A stretch of DNA of 64,000 nt from UBA5109 sp965661005 (GCA_965661005.1 CBFICB010000007.1:1-64000), one strand, 5' to 3'; positions 1 through 9,445 are shown, numbered from the stretch's first letter. Numbers and translations are program-made. Notes: generated by a model from the sequence alone, not told the origin.

Positions 1-274
<274 letters not shown>

Positions 275-347
275 ATAATCGCAGACTTTCTACAATAGAG
301 TCAGATTATGTGATCGTAGCGAATCACAATAAGCAAAGCATTAATGC

Positions 348-369
348 AACTGTCTTATACAGTTTTTTT
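348..369 (+). terminator. terminator-like hairpin inside the 23S-5S spacer
   Basis: The arms AACTGT (348-353) and ACAGTT (359-364) flank a 5-nt loop and run directly into a T tract (363-369). A 10-bp perfect palindrome, GCATTAATGC, sits just upstream at 338-347. The stem is short, so it may be weak or serve in processing. An rrn operon is normally transcribed through by antitermination. Its meaning is uncertain. Confidence 0.35.
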
Positions 370-416
370 ATACTAGGACAGTAGCTTGTACAGAGACGAG
401 ATATGTCAACGATTTG

Positions 417-445
417 GTTTTTATCGCTTTTATTGCGGTAAAAAC
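417..445 (+). other. hairpin just upstream of 5S rRNA, probable processing signal
   Basis: GTTTTTATCGC (417-427) and GCGGTAAAAAC (435-445) form an uninterrupted 11-bp stem with one G-U pair and a 7-nt loop, ending 9 nt before the 5S rRNA. The position suggests a structured precursor element for ribonuclease processing of 23S and 5S. That role is inferred from position only. Confidence 0.5.
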
Positions 446-454
446 AACAAGAAT

Positions 455-574
455 TGCCTGACGACATTAGCGAGTGTGAACCACCTGATCCCATCCCGAA
501 CTCAGCAGTGAAACCACTCAGCGCCGATGGTAGTGTGGGGTTTCCCCATGTGAGAGTAGGACATTGTCAGGCAT
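455..574 (+). rRNA. rrf: 5S ribosomal RNA
   Basis: About 120 nt match the bacterial 5S consensus. The 5' strand starts tgcctgacga and pairs with the 3' end tgtcaggca. The core contains gaactcagcagtgaaac and gcgccgatggtagtgtgggg, nearly identical to E. coli 5S in loops B to E. It lies about 180 nt after the 23S gene and is followed by a strong intrinsic terminator. Ends are inferred from helix I pairing. Confidence 0.97.
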
Positions 575-585
575 CTAATTAAACA

Positions 586-619
586 AACCTCATCTAGCAA
601 TGCTAGGTGGGGTTTTTTT
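586..619 (+). terminator. rrn operon intrinsic terminator
   Basis: The arm AAACCTCATCTAGCA pairs with TGCTAGGTGGGGTTT over about 15 bp, including two G-U pairs, and is followed by a run of seven T. It starts about 12 nt after the 5S gene and closes the rrn operon. Confidence 0.9.
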
Positions 620-709
620 ATTTATAAGTTATGGATTATCTCTAAAGATATCGATTACCTTTTGCCGTGTTCGCTAATTCAAAAGACAGGGTGGAAATGG
701 ATTGAGTAT

Positions 710-1627
710 ATGCAAATAATCGTTCGCTATTTTCCCTTATTAGCTATCTTTGCAGCAGCATTAGGCTTTTTTCTTCCTCAATTATTAGCGCCGTTATCAA
801 ACTTTATCGTCCCATTATTGACGCTGATAATGTTTGCAATGGGTCTAACACTAAAATTCAACAATTTTATAAAGCTTTTACAACAACCTTTTAAAATTGC
901 TTTAGGCACATCGCTTCAATTTATATTAATGCCACTGGCAGCTTTCATCATCAGCCATTTATTTGCTCTGGAAAGAGATTTACTGATTGGCATGACCTTG
1001 GTAGGAGCATGCCCCGGTGGAACCGCGTCCAATGTAATTTGTTATCTGGCTAAAGGTGAACTCGCACTGTCTATTTCTTTGACCATGGTTTCAACGTTTC
1101 TTTCTGTGCTGTTAACTCCTTTATTAACCTTGCTTTACTTGGGTGAGTCTATCGATGTGCCAATTGTCACTATGATGCTCAGCATCTTGCAGATGGTTAT
1201 TTTACCGGTGGCTGCGGGTATTGTTTTGAACACCTATTTTGGCCACAAGTTGGTCAGACTAACACCAATGCTTCCGGGGATATCCATACTGGCGATAGTG
1301 TTAATTATTGGTATTGTGGTTGCGCTTAATAGCGATAATTTAGCTGTTATAAGTGGCATGCTTATTATTGCTGTCATTTTGCATAATCTAATTGGCATAT
1401 GCTCGGCATATATTATATCGAGAAGATTCAATTATGATGAAAAAGTTTGCCGGACTATCGCTATTGAGGTGGGGATGCAAAATTCCGGTTTGGGTGTGGC
1501 GCTAGCAACTCAGTTCTATAGCCCTGTAGCTGCATTGCCAGGAGCAGTTTTTAGCTTATGGCACAATTTATCGGGCTCCTTGTTGGCTGCTTACTGGTTT
1601 AAGAAAAAAGAAACAAGAGATAAGTAA
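710..1627 (+). CDS. bile acid:sodium symporter (BASS) family transporter
   Basis: About 305 residues from the ATG at 710. An in-frame TTG at 662 would add 16 polar residues and is less likely. The protein is almost entirely hydrophobic, with about nine or ten membrane segments, typical of the BASS/SBF family. The signature GACPGGTASN, which carries a sodium-site region in this family, lies in the first half, and EVGMQNSGLGVALA in the second half matches the other crossover region. Family members move bile acids, pyruvate, pantothenate or other organic anions with Na+. The substrate here cannot be read from sequence. It stands alone between the rrn terminator and a repeat-rich spacer. Confidence 0.85.
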   Translation: MQIIVRYFPLLAIFAAALGFFLPQLLAPLSNFIVPLLTLIMFAMGLTLKFNNFIKLLQQPFKIALGTSLQFILMPLAAFIISHLFALERDLLIGMTLVGACPGGTASNVICYLAKGELALSISLTMVSTFLSVLLTPLLTLLYLGESIDVPIVTMMLSILQMVILPVAAGIVLNTYFGHKLVRLTPMLPGISILAIVLIIGIVVALNSDNLAVISGMLIIAVILHNLIGICSAYIISRRFNYDEKVCRTIAIEVGMQNSGLGVALATQFYSPVAALPGAVFSLWHNLSGSLLAAYWFKKKETRDK

Positions 1628-1666
1628 TAAGAAATAATTAATAAGAAATAATTAATAAGAAATAAT
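1625..1666 (+). repeat. three perfect 14-bp tandem repeats
   Basis: The unit TAATAAGAAATAAT occurs at 1625-1638, 1639-1652 and 1653-1666, followed by degenerate partial copies to about 1684. The first three bases of the first unit are the TAA stop codon of the transporter gene. The array is AT-only apart from one G per unit and looks like replication slippage. Confidence 0.9.
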
Positions 1667-1718
1667 TAATAATTAATAAGAAAGAACCAGCCATTCAGGA
1701 TCTGTGCTTATTCAATTA

Positions 1719-1742
1719 ATATTACACTCGATATTACACTCG
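1719..1742 (+). repeat. 12-bp tandem duplication
   Basis: ATATTACACTCG is present twice in a row (1719-1730, 1731-1742), followed by ATATTAAT. It lies in the AT-rich stretch 1628-1926 before the aminotransferase gene, where no gene is visible. Confidence 0.85.
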
Positions 1743-1926
1743 ATATTAATAAGCTCAACAACTTGGATGATTATTAAAAATATCTACATATAAAGGCATA
1801 TATTATTAGGTTTTAAGTGTATATGTTAAAAATAATGATAAATAACTAGGCATTAATAGTTAATATAGCTTGGGTAGCCCAGATAACTTATATATGTAAA
1901 ATATAAGCAATAGATAGGTAAAAAAC

Positions 1927-3138
1927 TTGTTTAAACAAATTCAGAATTATAAAAGTGATCCCATTGAATCTCTTTTTGACCGCTTGGCTGCAGACGAAAA
2001 TCCTGACAAGATTGATCTGGGCATCGGGGTTTATCGTGATGATTCCGGGAAAGTGCCAGTCATGCAGGCTGTTCGAAGAGCGGAGCAGCAATTATTTGAG
2101 CGAGACTTATCAAAGTCATATTTATCACCTTTAGGTAATGCTGCCTACTGCGAAGATATTGAAAAACTCACACTGGGAGTTGACCATCCCATAATTCGAG
2201 AAGGCCGCATTGTGTCAGCACAAACTCCAGGGGCCGGAAGCGCCTTGAGGGCAGGCGCTGAACTGGTTAATAGTCTTAGTCCGGGGTCAGAGCTTTGGGC
2301 TTCAGAGCCTGTTTGGGGCCACCAGCTAGAATTTTTTGCTAAGGTGGGAATCCCGATTAATCGTTATCGCTATTATGATCAGCTTAATTCCGTGCTCGAT
2401 TTTGACGGTATGCTGGAAGACCTCAAAGGTATGCGCCCTAACGATATCTTCTTAGTGCATGGTTGCTGCCACAACCCAACGGGTCAGGACCTTAATCTTC
2501 AGCAATGGAGAGAACTTGCGAATATTGTCAATCAAACGGGGGCTCTACCTTTCGTTGACATTGCCTATCAGGGTTTTGGTGAAGGCATAGAAGAAGATGT
2601 TGCAGGCCCTCGCTTATTTGCAGAAAACGTTCCTCAGATGCTGTTAACTGTGTCTTCATCCAAATCATTTGGTATTTACCGTGAGAGGGCGGGCATATTG
2701 TCCGTAATTGTCTCATCTGATGATGGTACTGATCTTGATTGTGTCCGCCTCAAGCTTCGCGATACCGTCAGGCAGCTCTATTTCATGGCGCCTGATCACG
2801 GTGCTGCTGTGGTTCATGAAATACTGTCAAGCCCGGCACTTGAACAACTCTGGCGTCAGGAACTAGATGAGGTTCGAATGCATATTCATGAAATGCGACG
2901 CTTACTGCGTTTGGCGATAGAAAAAGCAAACCCTGATTTTGATGCAGAGTTTATAGAGCGCCAGCACGGCATGTTTTCCTGTCTGCCAATCACTGAAAAA
3001 GAACAGCAAGTCATGGAGCAGAAGTATCATATTTATATGCTGCCCAATGCGCGGATGAATGTAGCGGCGATGAATAGTAATCAATCGGCGATATTGGCTG
3101 AGGTTTTTGCTGAAATCAGAGCTGACAGATCTAAGTAA
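1927..3138 (+). CDS. aspartate/aromatic amino acid aminotransferase (AspC/TyrB family)
   Basis: This 403-residue class I PLP-dependent aminotransferase transfers the amino group of aspartate or aromatic amino acids to 2-oxoglutarate in the cytoplasm. The N-terminus (MFKQIQNYKSDPIESLF, then KIDLGIGVYRDDSGK) aligns with AspC from its first residue, which supports the TTG start at 1927. The internal lysine in SSSKSFGIYRERAG (K246) fits the Schiff-base lysine. R376 in NARMNVAAMN fits the substrate-carboxylate arginine. The length equals that of AspC/TyrB. The start has only a weak purine stretch (gataggt) upstream. AspC versus TyrB specificity cannot be decided from sequence. Confidence 0.9.
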   Translation: MFKQIQNYKSDPIESLFDRLAADENPDKIDLGIGVYRDDSGKVPVMQAVRRAEQQLFERDLSKSYLSPLGNAAYCEDIEKLTLGVDHPIIREGRIVSAQTPGAGSALRAGAELVNSLSPGSELWASEPVWGHQLEFFAKVGIPINRYRYYDQLNSVLDFDGMLEDLKGMRPNDIFLVHGCCHNPTGQDLNLQQWRELANIVNQTGALPFVDIAYQGFGEGIEEDVAGPRLFAENVPQMLLTVSSSKSFGIYRERAGILSVIVSSDDGTDLDCVRLKLRDTVRQLYFMAPDHGAAVVHEILSSPALEQLWRQELDEVRMHIHEMRRLLRLAIEKANPDFDAEFIERQHGMFSCLPITEKEQQVMEQKYHIYMLPNARMNVAAMNSNQSAILAEVFAEIRADRSK

Positions 3139-3299
3139 TCAGTGAGTAAATTATAACTTACTCCCTAATATCATACTTCCCAAGAGCTTATTGAGGCTGT
3201 GCAACCAGATATTGAATTATTGTAAAAATCACAAATAGATTTTATTAAGCCTAAGACCTTAGGTTCCCAAGCAACACTTTCTGCTGGCGTATTTCCTGT

Positions 3300-3887
3300 T
3301 TAACGGAAGTTCAGGCCTTCTATCCAGCTTACCATGGCATGTCTTTCGCCCTTTGTCACAGGGGTAACCATATGTCTCACAAAGGATGGAAAAATAATAA
3401 TAGTGCCCTGTTTTCGCACTAATTCCCTGTCTGGGCAAAGCTCTGGAGGCAGGTCGAATATTAAATCACCCCCTTCATAGGAGTCAGATTCAGACAGCTG
3501 TACTGAGAATGACAGTTTGCGTTGGAACATATTATCGTTGCACCAGGTGATATCTTCATGCCAATTATAAAAACCTTCTTCACTGGCCAGATATTTTGTA
3601 TATTGAACGTCAATAACTTTTTGAATTTCAAAGCCAAAAGTTGAGCGATTGGCGGCAATGGCATGATCAAACACAATATCAAAGAGTACTTTGTGCTTGG
3701 CGTTACTGTAATTAAAAAACTTTATTTTGGAACGTCTGGATTCATTCTTTTTATCACCCCTGTTCAATGATTCTTTTCTATTACCAACCAAGCCTTCAGC
3801 ATCAGGAATCTCTGAGCCCATACGCTTAATCTCTTCACAAAGCTCGGGAGCAATTCGGCTTTCCCAGATACACCACCAATTTTTCAT
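3300..3887 (-). CDS. 2-oxoglutarate/Fe(II)-dependent oxygenase, prolyl-4-hydroxylase/PiuC-like
   Basis: This 195-residue protein has the double-stranded beta-helix iron site of 2OG oxygenases: H110 and D112 in YNWHEDITW, H172 in FVRHMVTPV, and R182 as the likely 2OG-binding arginine. The segment YEGGDLIFD followed by GTIIIFPSFVRHMV is typical of P4Hc-type and phage/PiuC-type members. It hydroxylates an unknown substrate using O2 and 2-oxoglutarate, with no signal peptide. It lies downstream of the TonB receptor on the same strand, separated by that gene's terminator. PiuC-type genes often sit beside TonB receptors, so a link to metal or ligand uptake is possible. Confidence 0.82.
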   Translation of the reverse strand: MKNWWCIWESRIAPELCEEIKRMGSEIPDAEGLVGNRKESLNRGDKKNESRRSKIKFFNYSNAKHKVLFDIVFDHAIAANRSTFGFEIQKVIDVQYTKYLASEEGFYNWHEDITWCNDNMFQRKLSFSVQLSESDSYEGGDLIFDLPPELCPDRELVRKQGTIIIFPSFVRHMVTPVTKGERHAMVSWIEGLNFR

Positions 3888-4073
3888 TTGGACTCTTTCT
3901 CCTTCTGATAGGGCTTAATAATAACTAAAAAGCCTGATGCTAAACCACGTCACTTTAATGGGCGCTATGTTAGCACTAGATTCATTTTCATGCAGGTTCA
4001 ACAGTGCATTCAATCTCTAATTTATAAAGAAACTTGATATATATCCAAGTGTTTTTAGTACTTTTGTTTGGGC

Positions 4074-4109
4074 AAAAAAAACGGCCACCCTTCAAGGAAG
4101 GATGGCCGT
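4074..4109 (-). terminator. intrinsic terminator of the TonB receptor gene
   Basis: A 13-bp stem (acggccaccctt against gaaggatggccgt, with one G-U) and a CAAG loop at 4081-4109. On the minus strand it is followed by eight T (4081 down to 4074). It lies about 30 nt past the receptor stop codon. Confidence 0.9.
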
Positions 4110-4137
4110 GGTTTTGACTTACTAAAGAATTACAGTT

Positions 4138-6663
4138 TTAGAAGTTATATTTCGCTCTAATACCGTAAGTCTGTGGGTTACCATAAAGAACCTGCTGAAG
4201 CCTAGCTGAATTGACATAAGTCTCATCAGTTAGATTCATTATGTAAGCCTGAACAGTCCAACTCTCATCCTCATAAGTGAGAGAGAAGTTGGTGATTTTA
4301 CGCTCATCATTCAGGTAAAAGAACTGCTGGTCCAGGTTTGAATAGTTCTCATCTGTGTAAGAATAATCAAGACGTGGAGTCAACGTTCCAGCACCGAATG
4401 GAATCGCATAGTCAATGCCTATGTTATAGGACAATTCAGGCGCCTGAATCATAGGCTGACCCTGATAGTTCTGAACATATGGAGCATAGTTAAAGCAGTT
4501 ACCATTTGGTGTACCTGGTGCAGTCAAGGCAGTAGATGGTGTTGGTACAAGACCACTATTAGCTGCTACTGAGCAATCAGGCTGGTAATCGAAGTTATTG
4601 TTGAGAGAAGCATCAGTTAAGGCCCAAGCAGGTAATGAACTCAGAGGTACATCACTAGCTTGACCGATTTCTGAATCCTGCCATGCAAATGAAGCGTTAA
4701 TACCCAGGTTGCCAATAAAGTATTGACCTGAAGCTTCAACACCATACATCTCTGCATCAGCGATGTTAGAGTTGGTAAAGCTTGAGCCTATACCTTGAGG
4801 ATCGTCAAATACGAAGGTTTCACCCTGCATATTTGAATAGTCCATGTAGTAGAAACCTATGTCACCAGTCAAGGCGCCATCAAACAATGAGCCTTTCCAA
4901 CCAAGCTCATAATCATCGACTTCTTCTGGTGCTACACCTTGGCCGGCAAAACTACCTGCTTTATAACCTCTGGCATAGAAAGCATAAAAATAGTCAGTGT
5001 CAGTTGGTGACCAGTTCAGACCAATTTTATAGGTCGGGACTTCATTATCCACACCATCAGCCTCTAATGAGTTGATAGGCTGAGTAATTGCCAAACATCC
5101 CATAGTAGGAACTGCACCATTTAAATCTGGAACACCAAGATTATTAGGTGTTACACCAACTTCCTGACAGTTAGCGGCAGTGAAAGGTCCACCTTGAGGT
5201 CCAGAAATAGCAAGTCTTGTCTGACTGTGACTGTCGTCTTCATTGTAACGAGCGCCAATCGCCAGTTCTAACTCATCATTAATCTGATAGTTGTACTGAC
5301 CAAAGATTGCACGATGCTCAACTGTAGTTGGCGCAATAACATGCACGAACCCAGTAGGTACCGACAATGGTCCACAAGCAGAAACTGTCCCATCTGGTTG
5401 GTTACCACAAGAGATGTTACTTTGGCCTTGGGCAACGGCTAGATTAACAGGTGTAGTTCTGTGGAAATCGAATACACCCACAATCCAGTTGTTGCCAGCA
5501 TCATCCGCAGATGACAAGGTGATTTCATGTGTCCATGAGCGGTTACTTTCATCCAGGCTGAAACGCGTTGGCCAGATTGGCACTGCAGAATTACCAGGAT
5601 AATCGTCATCACTGTTCCAGTTATTCATCTCCGTGTGCAGTTTGTTATAACCATTTTTGGAGAGAAGCGTCATGCCATTATCAAATTCATAGGTGAACCA
5701 CGCAGACCATTGTTGGTTTTGCTGCCAGTTCTTGTCAGGGAATAAATTGATGACTTCAAACGGTTCTGTTGGGGAGTAATCGGCATGGCGGGCTCTAACT
5801 ACGCCTTGAACTGGCAAGCCAGTAACAGGGTCCGGAGTATTAACAATTAAGTTTCTTTGGTTAGGCTGGCGTACGTCACCATAGTTGTTGACCCTATTTT
5901 GCTCAACTTTGAATAAGGCTTCAAACTGATCATTAGGTTGCCATAATAAGCCTAAACGAACTTGACGATTGTCAAGGCCACCAGGTGCTTCTAGCTCTTG
6001 ACCATTACCAAATACGGCACCGCCAAGGTTTTTGTAAAAGCTATTGCGTTCTTCAGTGTTCCAGGCAATACGAGCTGCCCAAGTATCACTCATTGGTAAG
6101 TTAAGGGCACCTGTTACAGCATTGTGCTGGTAGTTACCCATTCTGCCTTCAACAAAACCATTGATACCATCAAAGTTAGGGTTAGCAGAGTTGATCAGGA
6201 TCGCACCACCGGCAGCAGACTGTCCTACGAAAGTACCCTGTGGGCCACGTAGTACCTCAATAGTACCAACGTCGAAGAAACCGCCGTTCAAGCCCATTGG
6301 CTCACCGTGTGTTACGCCGTCATTAACGACCTGCACACCCATTTGAACTGAAGGAGCGAAAGTGTTGTTACCAATACCACGGATGTTAATGTCGTTACCT
6401 ACACCGTTATTGGTGATCTGAATACCAGGCATGGCATTTTGCAGATCTTGAAGTTGGGTTATACCACCAGCAGACAACATGTCCTGGTTAAATACTTCCA
6501 TAGAAATAGAAGTTGTTTGCTCAGTAGCTTCACGACGTTCTGCCGTGACTACCACTTCTTCAATCTGACGTTGCGCAAAGCCGGCGTTAGCACCCATGCC
6601 AACAGCTACTGCGGTAGCGATAGATAGAGTAAGCGGTCTAATCTTGTAAGATTTGGATTTCAT
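4138..6663 (-). CDS. TonB-dependent outer-membrane receptor
   Basis: About 841 residues from the ATG at 6663, chosen because AAGGGGG (6672-6678) sits 8 nt upstream. An in-frame GTG at 6672 overlaps that site. A signal peptide ends near NAGFAQ and is followed by a TonB-box-like EEVVVTAERR. The plug domain has the hallmarks DLQNAMPGIQI, INIRGIGNN and VEVLRGPQGT-like IEVLRGPQGTFVGQSAAGG. The remainder is a 22-strand-type barrel ending with the aromatic C-terminus RAKYNF needed for BAM insertion. It imports a scarce ligand using TonB energy. The plug resembles the large group of receptors without a siderophore assignment, and the ligand is unknown. It has its own terminator and a long upstream region, so it is probably monocistronic. 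Confidence 0.95.
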   Translation of the reverse strand: MKSKSYKIRPLTLSIATAVAVGMGANAGFAQRQIEEVVVTAERREATEQTTSISMEVFNQDMLSAGGITQLQDLQNAMPGIQITNNGVGNDINIRGIGNNTFAPSVQMGVQVVNDGVTHGEPMGLNGGFFDVGTIEVLRGPQGTFVGQSAAGGAILINSANPNFDGINGFVEGRMGNYQHNAVTGALNLPMSDTWAARIAWNTEERNSFYKNLGGAVFGNGQELEAPGGLDNRQVRLGLLWQPNDQFEALFKVEQNRVNNYGDVRQPNQRNLIVNTPDPVTGLPVQGVVRARHADYSPTEPFEVINLFPDKNWQQNQQWSAWFTYEFDNGMTLLSKNGYNKLHTEMNNWNSDDDYPGNSAVPIWPTRFSLDESNRSWTHEITLSSADDAGNNWIVGVFDFHRTTPVNLAVAQGQSNISCGNQPDGTVSACGPLSVPTGFVHVIAPTTVEHRAIFGQYNYQINDELELAIGARYNEDDSHSQTRLAISGPQGGPFTAANCQEVGVTPNNLGVPDLNGAVPTMGCLAITQPINSLEADGVDNEVPTYKIGLNWSPTDTDYFYAFYARGYKAGSFAGQGVAPEEVDDYELGWKGSLFDGALTGDIGFYYMDYSNMQGETFVFDDPQGIGSSFTNSNIADAEMYGVEASGQYFIGNLGINASFAWQDSEIGQASDVPLSSLPAWALTDASLNNNFDYQPDCSVAANSGLVPTPSTALTAPGTPNGNCFNYAPYVQNYQGQPMIQAPELSYNIGIDYAIPFGAGTLTPRLDYSYTDENYSNLDQQFFYLNDERKITNFSLTYEDESWTVQAYIMNLTDETYVNSARLQQVLYGNPQTYGIRAKYNF

Positions 6664-7215
6664 GGAATCCACCCCCTTAGTTTATTTAGATTTATTGGAT
6701 TAACTCTTTTTTTACTTTTTACTCTTTTATGGCACAGGAAATCCAAAAACTAAAACACACTAAAACAGGCAAGTAAGCTATGCTTTTTTGTGTAAGAATT
6801 ATGGATTCCCGATTCCAAGGGGCCATCTTGCCATGGTTTTACAGGAAATAAAAGCCTTTATTGAGATAAAAAGCCACAAAACGGGGTGTTGTTTTAGCAT
6901 TTTTAAGTGGTAGTCAGGAATTTGGTTGGAAAAGTATAAAAATATTTGGCTTTCCAGTGAGTTAATCCGTATAGATAATATAGTTTGTCAAGACTTGGTT
7001 CGGCAGATAGAAATATAGCTGTGGTAGCGTTTTTAAAAAATATGTTTTGCTATTTCACAGAGCTATTTCTGCCATACTTTACTTTTTGATGAATCTGGCG
7101 CTTTTTGCTTGAGCAGTTATTTATCGATAGCTATTTTTCAACGTTGGCTAATCCAGCGTTTAAAAGCTACATATAAATGATTAACAAGTAATAATACACC
7201 TTTCGATCTGGGCAA
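6664..7215. other. intergenic region upstream of the TonB receptor
   Basis: About 550 bp without a convincing gene on either strand. The minus-strand side holds the receptor ribosome-binding site (6672-6678) and must hold its promoter, but I cannot fix one with confidence. I looked for a cobalamin-riboswitch box because receptors of this kind and a corrinoid enzyme are present, and saw none. Confidence 0.6.
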
Positions 7216-8181
7216 CTAGACAACCCTACTGGGCAAAGCCGTTCCGGCAAAGAAAGCATCCAGATTATCTACAGCCAGCATCCCCATGGCGGTTCTAGAT
7301 TCCATGGTAGCTGAGCCGATATGAGGCAGCAGGGTCACATTATCCAGCAGGCGTAACTCATCAGGCAGCTGTGGTTCATGGGCATAAACATCCAGGCCAG
7401 CGCCAGCAATTTGACCTGTTTTCAGTGCTTCTATTAAAGCTGCTTCATCAACGCAATCTCCTCGTGCGGTATTAATGAAGTGAGCGCTGGGTTTTAATTT
7501 GGCAATGTGGGATGCATTAATTAACGGGCTTGAGCCACCTCCGGGGACATGTAATGAGACGACATCAGCTTGAGTCATCACCTCATCAATACTGTTAAGC
7601 TGTTCAGCATTAAAATCAAGATTGGAAACCGCTGAACGATTATAAAAAATGACTTTCATCCCCAGACCAAAGATGGCACGCCTCGCGGTAGCTTGGCCTA
7701 TGCGACCCATACCGATGATGCCAAGGACTTTGCCTTGAACGCTGGAGCCCAGTCCAGCCGTTAATGAGAAATCATTCCAGCGCTTCTCGCGTAATTTGCG
7801 CTCCGAGGCATAAGCCCGACGAGTGCTAGCCAGTATTAATAAAAGGGCGATATCAGCGGTAGCATCGGTCAGAACGTCTGGCGTATTACTCACGGTTATG
7901 CCTTCTGAGCGAGCGGTATCGATATCAATATTGTTATAGCCAACGCCCACATTGGCGATGATACTAACCTGGCGCCCTGGTGTTTGTAATAAACGGCTAT
8001 CGATTCGATCACTGATGGTTGGCACCAAAGCGTCATATTCTGTCATTACCGCTGACAGTTGATCATTGCTAATAGCCTTATCATCCAGATTTAAGCAGAC
8101 ATCATAAGAAGCACGTAAGCGCGCTTCAACGTCTGCGGGCAGTTGTCGAGTAACGAAAACTTTAACTTGGCTTTTTTTCAT
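7216..8181 (-). CDS. D-isomer-specific 2-hydroxyacid dehydrogenase (glyoxylate/hydroxypyruvate reductase-like)
   Basis: A 321-residue cytoplasmic enzyme from the ATG at 8181. The longer frame to 8244 would add 21 residues absent from the family. The Rossmann motif GIIGMGRIGQ starts near residue 154. The catalytic trio R240 (NTARGD), E269 (DVYAHEP) and H287 (LPHIGSA) is complete. The sequence HVPGGGSSPLINASHIAKLKP fits the GyaR/GhrB glyoxylate reductase branch. It reduces glyoxylate or hydroxypyruvate with NAD(P)H, or acts on a related 2-oxoacid. It is divergent from the NHL-repeat gene. It fits the hydroxyacid and glyoxylate theme of the window, but the exact substrate is unproven. Confidence 0.9.
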   Translation of the reverse strand: MKKSQVKVFVTRQLPADVEARLRASYDVCLNLDDKAISNDQLSAVMTEYDALVPTISDRIDSRLLQTPGRQVSIIANVGVGYNNIDIDTARSEGITVSNTPDVLTDATADIALLLILASTRRAYASERKLREKRWNDFSLTAGLGSSVQGKVLGIIGMGRIGQATARRAIFGLGMKVIFYNRSAVSNLDFNAEQLNSIDEVMTQADVVSLHVPGGGSSPLINASHIAKLKPSAHFINTARGDCVDEAALIEALKTGQIAGAGLDVYAHEPQLPDELRLLDNVTLLPHIGSATMESRTAMGMLAVDNLDAFFAGTALPSRVV

Positions 8182-8295
8182 TTCATTTATTTCTTCAGAG
8201 CAGAATTTGAAAGTGAGATTATTCCAGTATGCTTTTCTAAGCAATTATTTGTATAGTTGCAAGCTCGATAAAAAAACTAAGGGTTGCTGACTGCT

Positions 8296-9405
8296 ATGGC
8301 AAATATATTTAATAAGGGCTCACATATAAAATTACTTTTTATTGGCTTTTTCTTGCTGATAGCAAGGGTTGCCGGTGCGCAATCTCAGTCCACATCGTCG
8401 GCCCCTCAATTCGAGCTGGACCCTTTTTGGCCAGAGGTCCCCATGCATGACAATTGGTTGACAGGTGGTTTGGGTGGTATGTGTATGGGGCAAGAAGATG
8501 AAGTGTATTTATTGAACAGGCAAAACGTCGTCGAAGCAGACCTTGATGCGGCCATATTGGCACCTCCGGTGATAGTACTCAACAAAGAAGGGGAGGTGGT
8601 CAATGGTTGGGGTGATCCTGAGTTAATAGGTGGGCGCTTACATGACTGCCACGTTGATAGCGCGGGTGATGTCTGGATAGTTGCCGCAGCGACTGGCTAT
8701 ATTCAAAAGTACTCTGCTGATGGCGAACTGCTTCTGCAAGTAGGAGAAAGAGGCCGATATGATTCCAATGATGGTACTCGGGAAGGCAGTCCGCTTAATT
8801 CTGATCGGGCCAGTTTTTTTCTGCCAGCCGCTATTGATGTCGACAAAGACACCGGCGAAATCTTTGTTGCTGATGGTGAGTTGCCGGGTGGTAATTCCAG
8901 GATTGCAGTTCTGAATAAAGATGGCGAATTTTTGCGCCAGTGGAGTTTGCAAAGGCAGTCCGGCGAAGAAAATATTTTTGCCGGGCCCCATTGCCTGCGT
9001 CTGTCCAATGACGGCTTGGTCTATGTTTGTGATCGCAGTGCTAACCAGGTTCAGGTATTCAATCAGGAAGGGGAACTACAGCAGATCATTGCAGGCGAGT
9101 TTGATCCGGTCACATCACCTGTTGGAAGAGATGGCGGTAATAGGGGGAATGTAGTGGTCTTGGCCTTTTCAGCCGATTCAGAGCAGAAGTATTTGTATGT
9201 CATTAATCAAAATAGCGTGCAGATCGAAGTATATGACCGCTTAAGTGGTGAGCTTTTGGCTGATTTTGGTAGAGGCCCTGGTCGTTACTCGGGTCAGTTT
9301 GAATTACCACATGGTATTGGTGTTGATTCAGAAGGTAATGTGATTATTGCCGAACAAGAGGGACGTCGAGTGCAGAAATTTAACTTTGTCGGCTTAGCGC
9401 CCTGA
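8296..9405 (+). CDS. exported NHL-repeat beta-propeller protein
   Basis: About 369 residues from the ATG at 8296. A TTG at 8284 is possible but has no correctly spaced ribosome-binding site. A signal peptide (IKLLFIGFFLLIARVAGAQS) directs export. The mature part is built of NHL-like blades, seen as repeats of the type DSAGDVWIVAAATGYIQKY, DKDTGEIFVADG, SNDGLVYVCDRSANQVQVF and DSEGNVIIAEQEGRRVQKF. Such propellers bind ligands or act as lyases (peptidylglycine amidating lyase-like) or lactonases. No catalytic set could be assigned. The gene ends at a bidirectional terminator shared with the convergent aldehyde dehydrogenase gene. Confidence 0.85.
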   Translation: MANIFNKGSHIKLLFIGFFLLIARVAGAQSQSTSSAPQFELDPFWPEVPMHDNWLTGGLGGMCMGQEDEVYLLNRQNVVEADLDAAILAPPVIVLNKEGEVVNGWGDPELIGGRLHDCHVDSAGDVWIVAAATGYIQKYSADGELLLQVGERGRYDSNDGTREGSPLNSDRASFFLPAAIDVDKDTGEIFVADGELPGGNSRIAVLNKDGEFLRQWSLQRQSGEENIFAGPHCLRLSNDGLVYVCDRSANQVQVFNQEGELQQIIAGEFDPVTSPVGRDGGNRGNVVVLAFSADSEQKYLYVINQNSVQIEVYDRLSGELLADFGRGPGRYSGQFELPHGIGVDSEGNVIIAEQEGRRVQKFNFVGLAP

Positions 9406-9445
9406 ATAAATTTAAAGGCAATCTTGATATCTTTGCGCCAGCAAT

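Noticed and set aside
275..454. tRNA gene in the 23S-5S spacer
   Set aside because: No cloverleaf or GGTTCGAATCC-type T-arm is present.
6664..7215. Cobalamin riboswitch upstream of the TonB receptor
   Set aside because: Considered because a corrinoid enzyme is encoded in the window. No B12-box-like sequence or suitable fold was seen.
8638..9008. Two open frames of 117 and 101 codons on the minus strand
   Set aside because: Both are antisense to the NHL-repeat gene and overlap each other. No ribosome-binding site or recognisable product.
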